DNA of 64,000 nt from Candidatus Colivivens caballi (GTDB lineage: Bacteria > Bacteroidota > Bacteroidia > Bacteroidales > Bacteroidaceae): assembly GCA_018065565.1 (NCBI GenBank), contig JAGHSZ010000020.1:20729-84728 (forward strand). The letters run 5' to 3'. Numbering within the stretch: position 1 is the stretch's first letter; every line of letters begins with the position of its first letter. Made by a program: the position numbers and the translations under genes. A model generated the notes under the pieces. That model made no database searches. It was not told the DNA's origin and was given only the letters and a program-made list of their open reading frames with translations. Positions 63,440 through 64,000 of this stretch are shown piece after piece.

Positions 63440-63447
63440 CAAAGATA
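63440..63447 (-). promoter_or_regulatory. -7 promoter element (TATCTTTG) of the his operon
   Basis: An exact TAnnTTTG match ending ten bases before the hisH ATG, so the leader is only a few bases. Confidence 0.72.
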
Positions 63448-63549
63448 CGAAATAATTGGGAATAAGGATTTAAGTCTTAATAATTATCGTGGGTTATGTG
63501 ATGATTTTTATATGTTTTTGCCTTGTTTGTAATGGCGATTGTGGTCGAA

Positions 63550-63594
63550 TAAAAAAAGAATGTACTTTCAACTTGCGTTTATAGTACATTCTTT
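63550..63594 (-). terminator. Terminator of the tmRNA gene
   Basis: A perfect 12-bp stem (63555-63566 with 63583-63594); on the minus strand it ends in a seven-T run. Confidence 0.9.
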
Positions 63595-63611
63595 GGTAGT
63601 TGTTGCTCTTG

Positions 63612-64000
63612 TGGAGCTGGAGGGGATTGAACCCTCGTCCAAACAAGGAAGCCATGCGCTTTCTACATGCTTAGTTCAGTTTTGTTTTTCGTGCTATGAC
63701 ACGACCTGAACCACCAGATCATAGCCTTATCCTCTATGAGTTTCATCTGTGACGCGAGGCCATCATAGACTATTCCTGAATTTCCTGCGCCGCTGGTCTG
63801 ACCGTTTCAGGAAGGGAACTTTCAGGGCGACGTCTCGTTCCAATGTCTAACAAAGGAATAAAGTTAACCTACTGTACTTCGGTTAAGCTGCGAGAGCATA
63901 AGTGTTGTTGCCAGATAAACTGTATGATGCAGGGATTAAAGAGCCTATCATCGACGCTCTGCATGCTTACACACCACCTCGACTTGCTGTCAAATCCATG
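63612..64000 (-). ncRNA. ssrA: tmRNA (ssrA), 5' end just beyond the window
   Basis: Read on the minus strand, the 3' part is tRNA-like: GGACGAGGGTTCAATCCCCT then CCAGCTCCA, without an encoded CCA. The tag reading frame at 63883-63912 encodes GNNTYALAA and a TAA. At the right edge the sequence reads TGGATTTGACAGC, the conserved region shortly after the tmRNA 5' end, so only about ten bases are missing. tmRNA rescues stalled ribosomes and tags the product for proteolysis. Confidence 0.95.

Overview
The window looks like a chromosome segment of a Bacteroidales bacterium, probably Prevotella-like. The signs are a 286-residue RpoD, many TAnnTTTG -7 promoter elements with no strong Shine-Dalgarno sequences, Bacteroidetes-typical families (DUF3078, C10 and C11 peptidases, a GT2-DUF4922 fusion, a TPR protein with a C-terminal HTH, an AAA ATPase fused to a PD-(D/E)XK domain), a C-terminal tail of type IX secretion style, and a tmRNA tag ending YALAA. 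Genus is inference.

Layout. 0-5.2 kb: SpoIID-domain protein, three-domain glycosyltransferase, nth and rpoD. 5.3-9.0 kb: a compact cluster of secreted protein, C11 peptidase, HprK-like kinase, S26-like peptidase and PqqD-like protein. 9.1-21.5 kb: thiL, pnp, lpxK, sppA, a GH105 hydrolase, a CCA-adding/poly(A) polymerase-type enzyme, two TonB-C-like proteins and a membrane TPR/HTH protein, separated by unusual short-repeat arrays. 21.5-26 kb: an AT-rich accessory stretch with decayed XRE genes, an AAA/PD-(D/E)XK protein and a 22-bp-period repeat array. 26-39.4 kb: TerB-DnaJ co-chaperone, beta-helix lipoprotein, second GH105-like hydrolase, DMP19 protein, DUF3078 protein, BASS transporter, uvrB, and a LacI-type regulator divergent from kdgK and kdgA. 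The hydrolases could feed unsaturated uronates to the KDG kinase/KDPG aldolase pair.

39.4-52.2 kb is the most novel part. First comes a three-gene unit (immunity-like membrane protein, 54-residue acidic protein, C10 peptidase). Next is a tightly packed seven-gene minus-strand operon: a GrpE-like membrane protein, a membrane-anchored Hsp70-like ATPase, a HerA/VirB4-type ATPase, a zincin with HEGRH, two small proteins, and a zinc-ribbon/ACP-like protein whose phosphopantetheine serine is Asp and whose 3' end is cut by an in-frame TGA. Upstream lies a candidate RNA leader with two mutually exclusive hairpins. I do not recognise this combination as a described system. A second 22-bp-period array, related to the one at 25.6 kb, closes the region.

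52.2-64 kb is housekeeping: an acidic hypothetical, uvrA-rmuC, lysA, lysC, an FtsE-type ATPase with an acidic/His-rich tail, hisIE-hisF-hisA-hisH, and tmRNA running off the right edge.

All assignments come from reading the sequence and remembered family motifs; no search was run.
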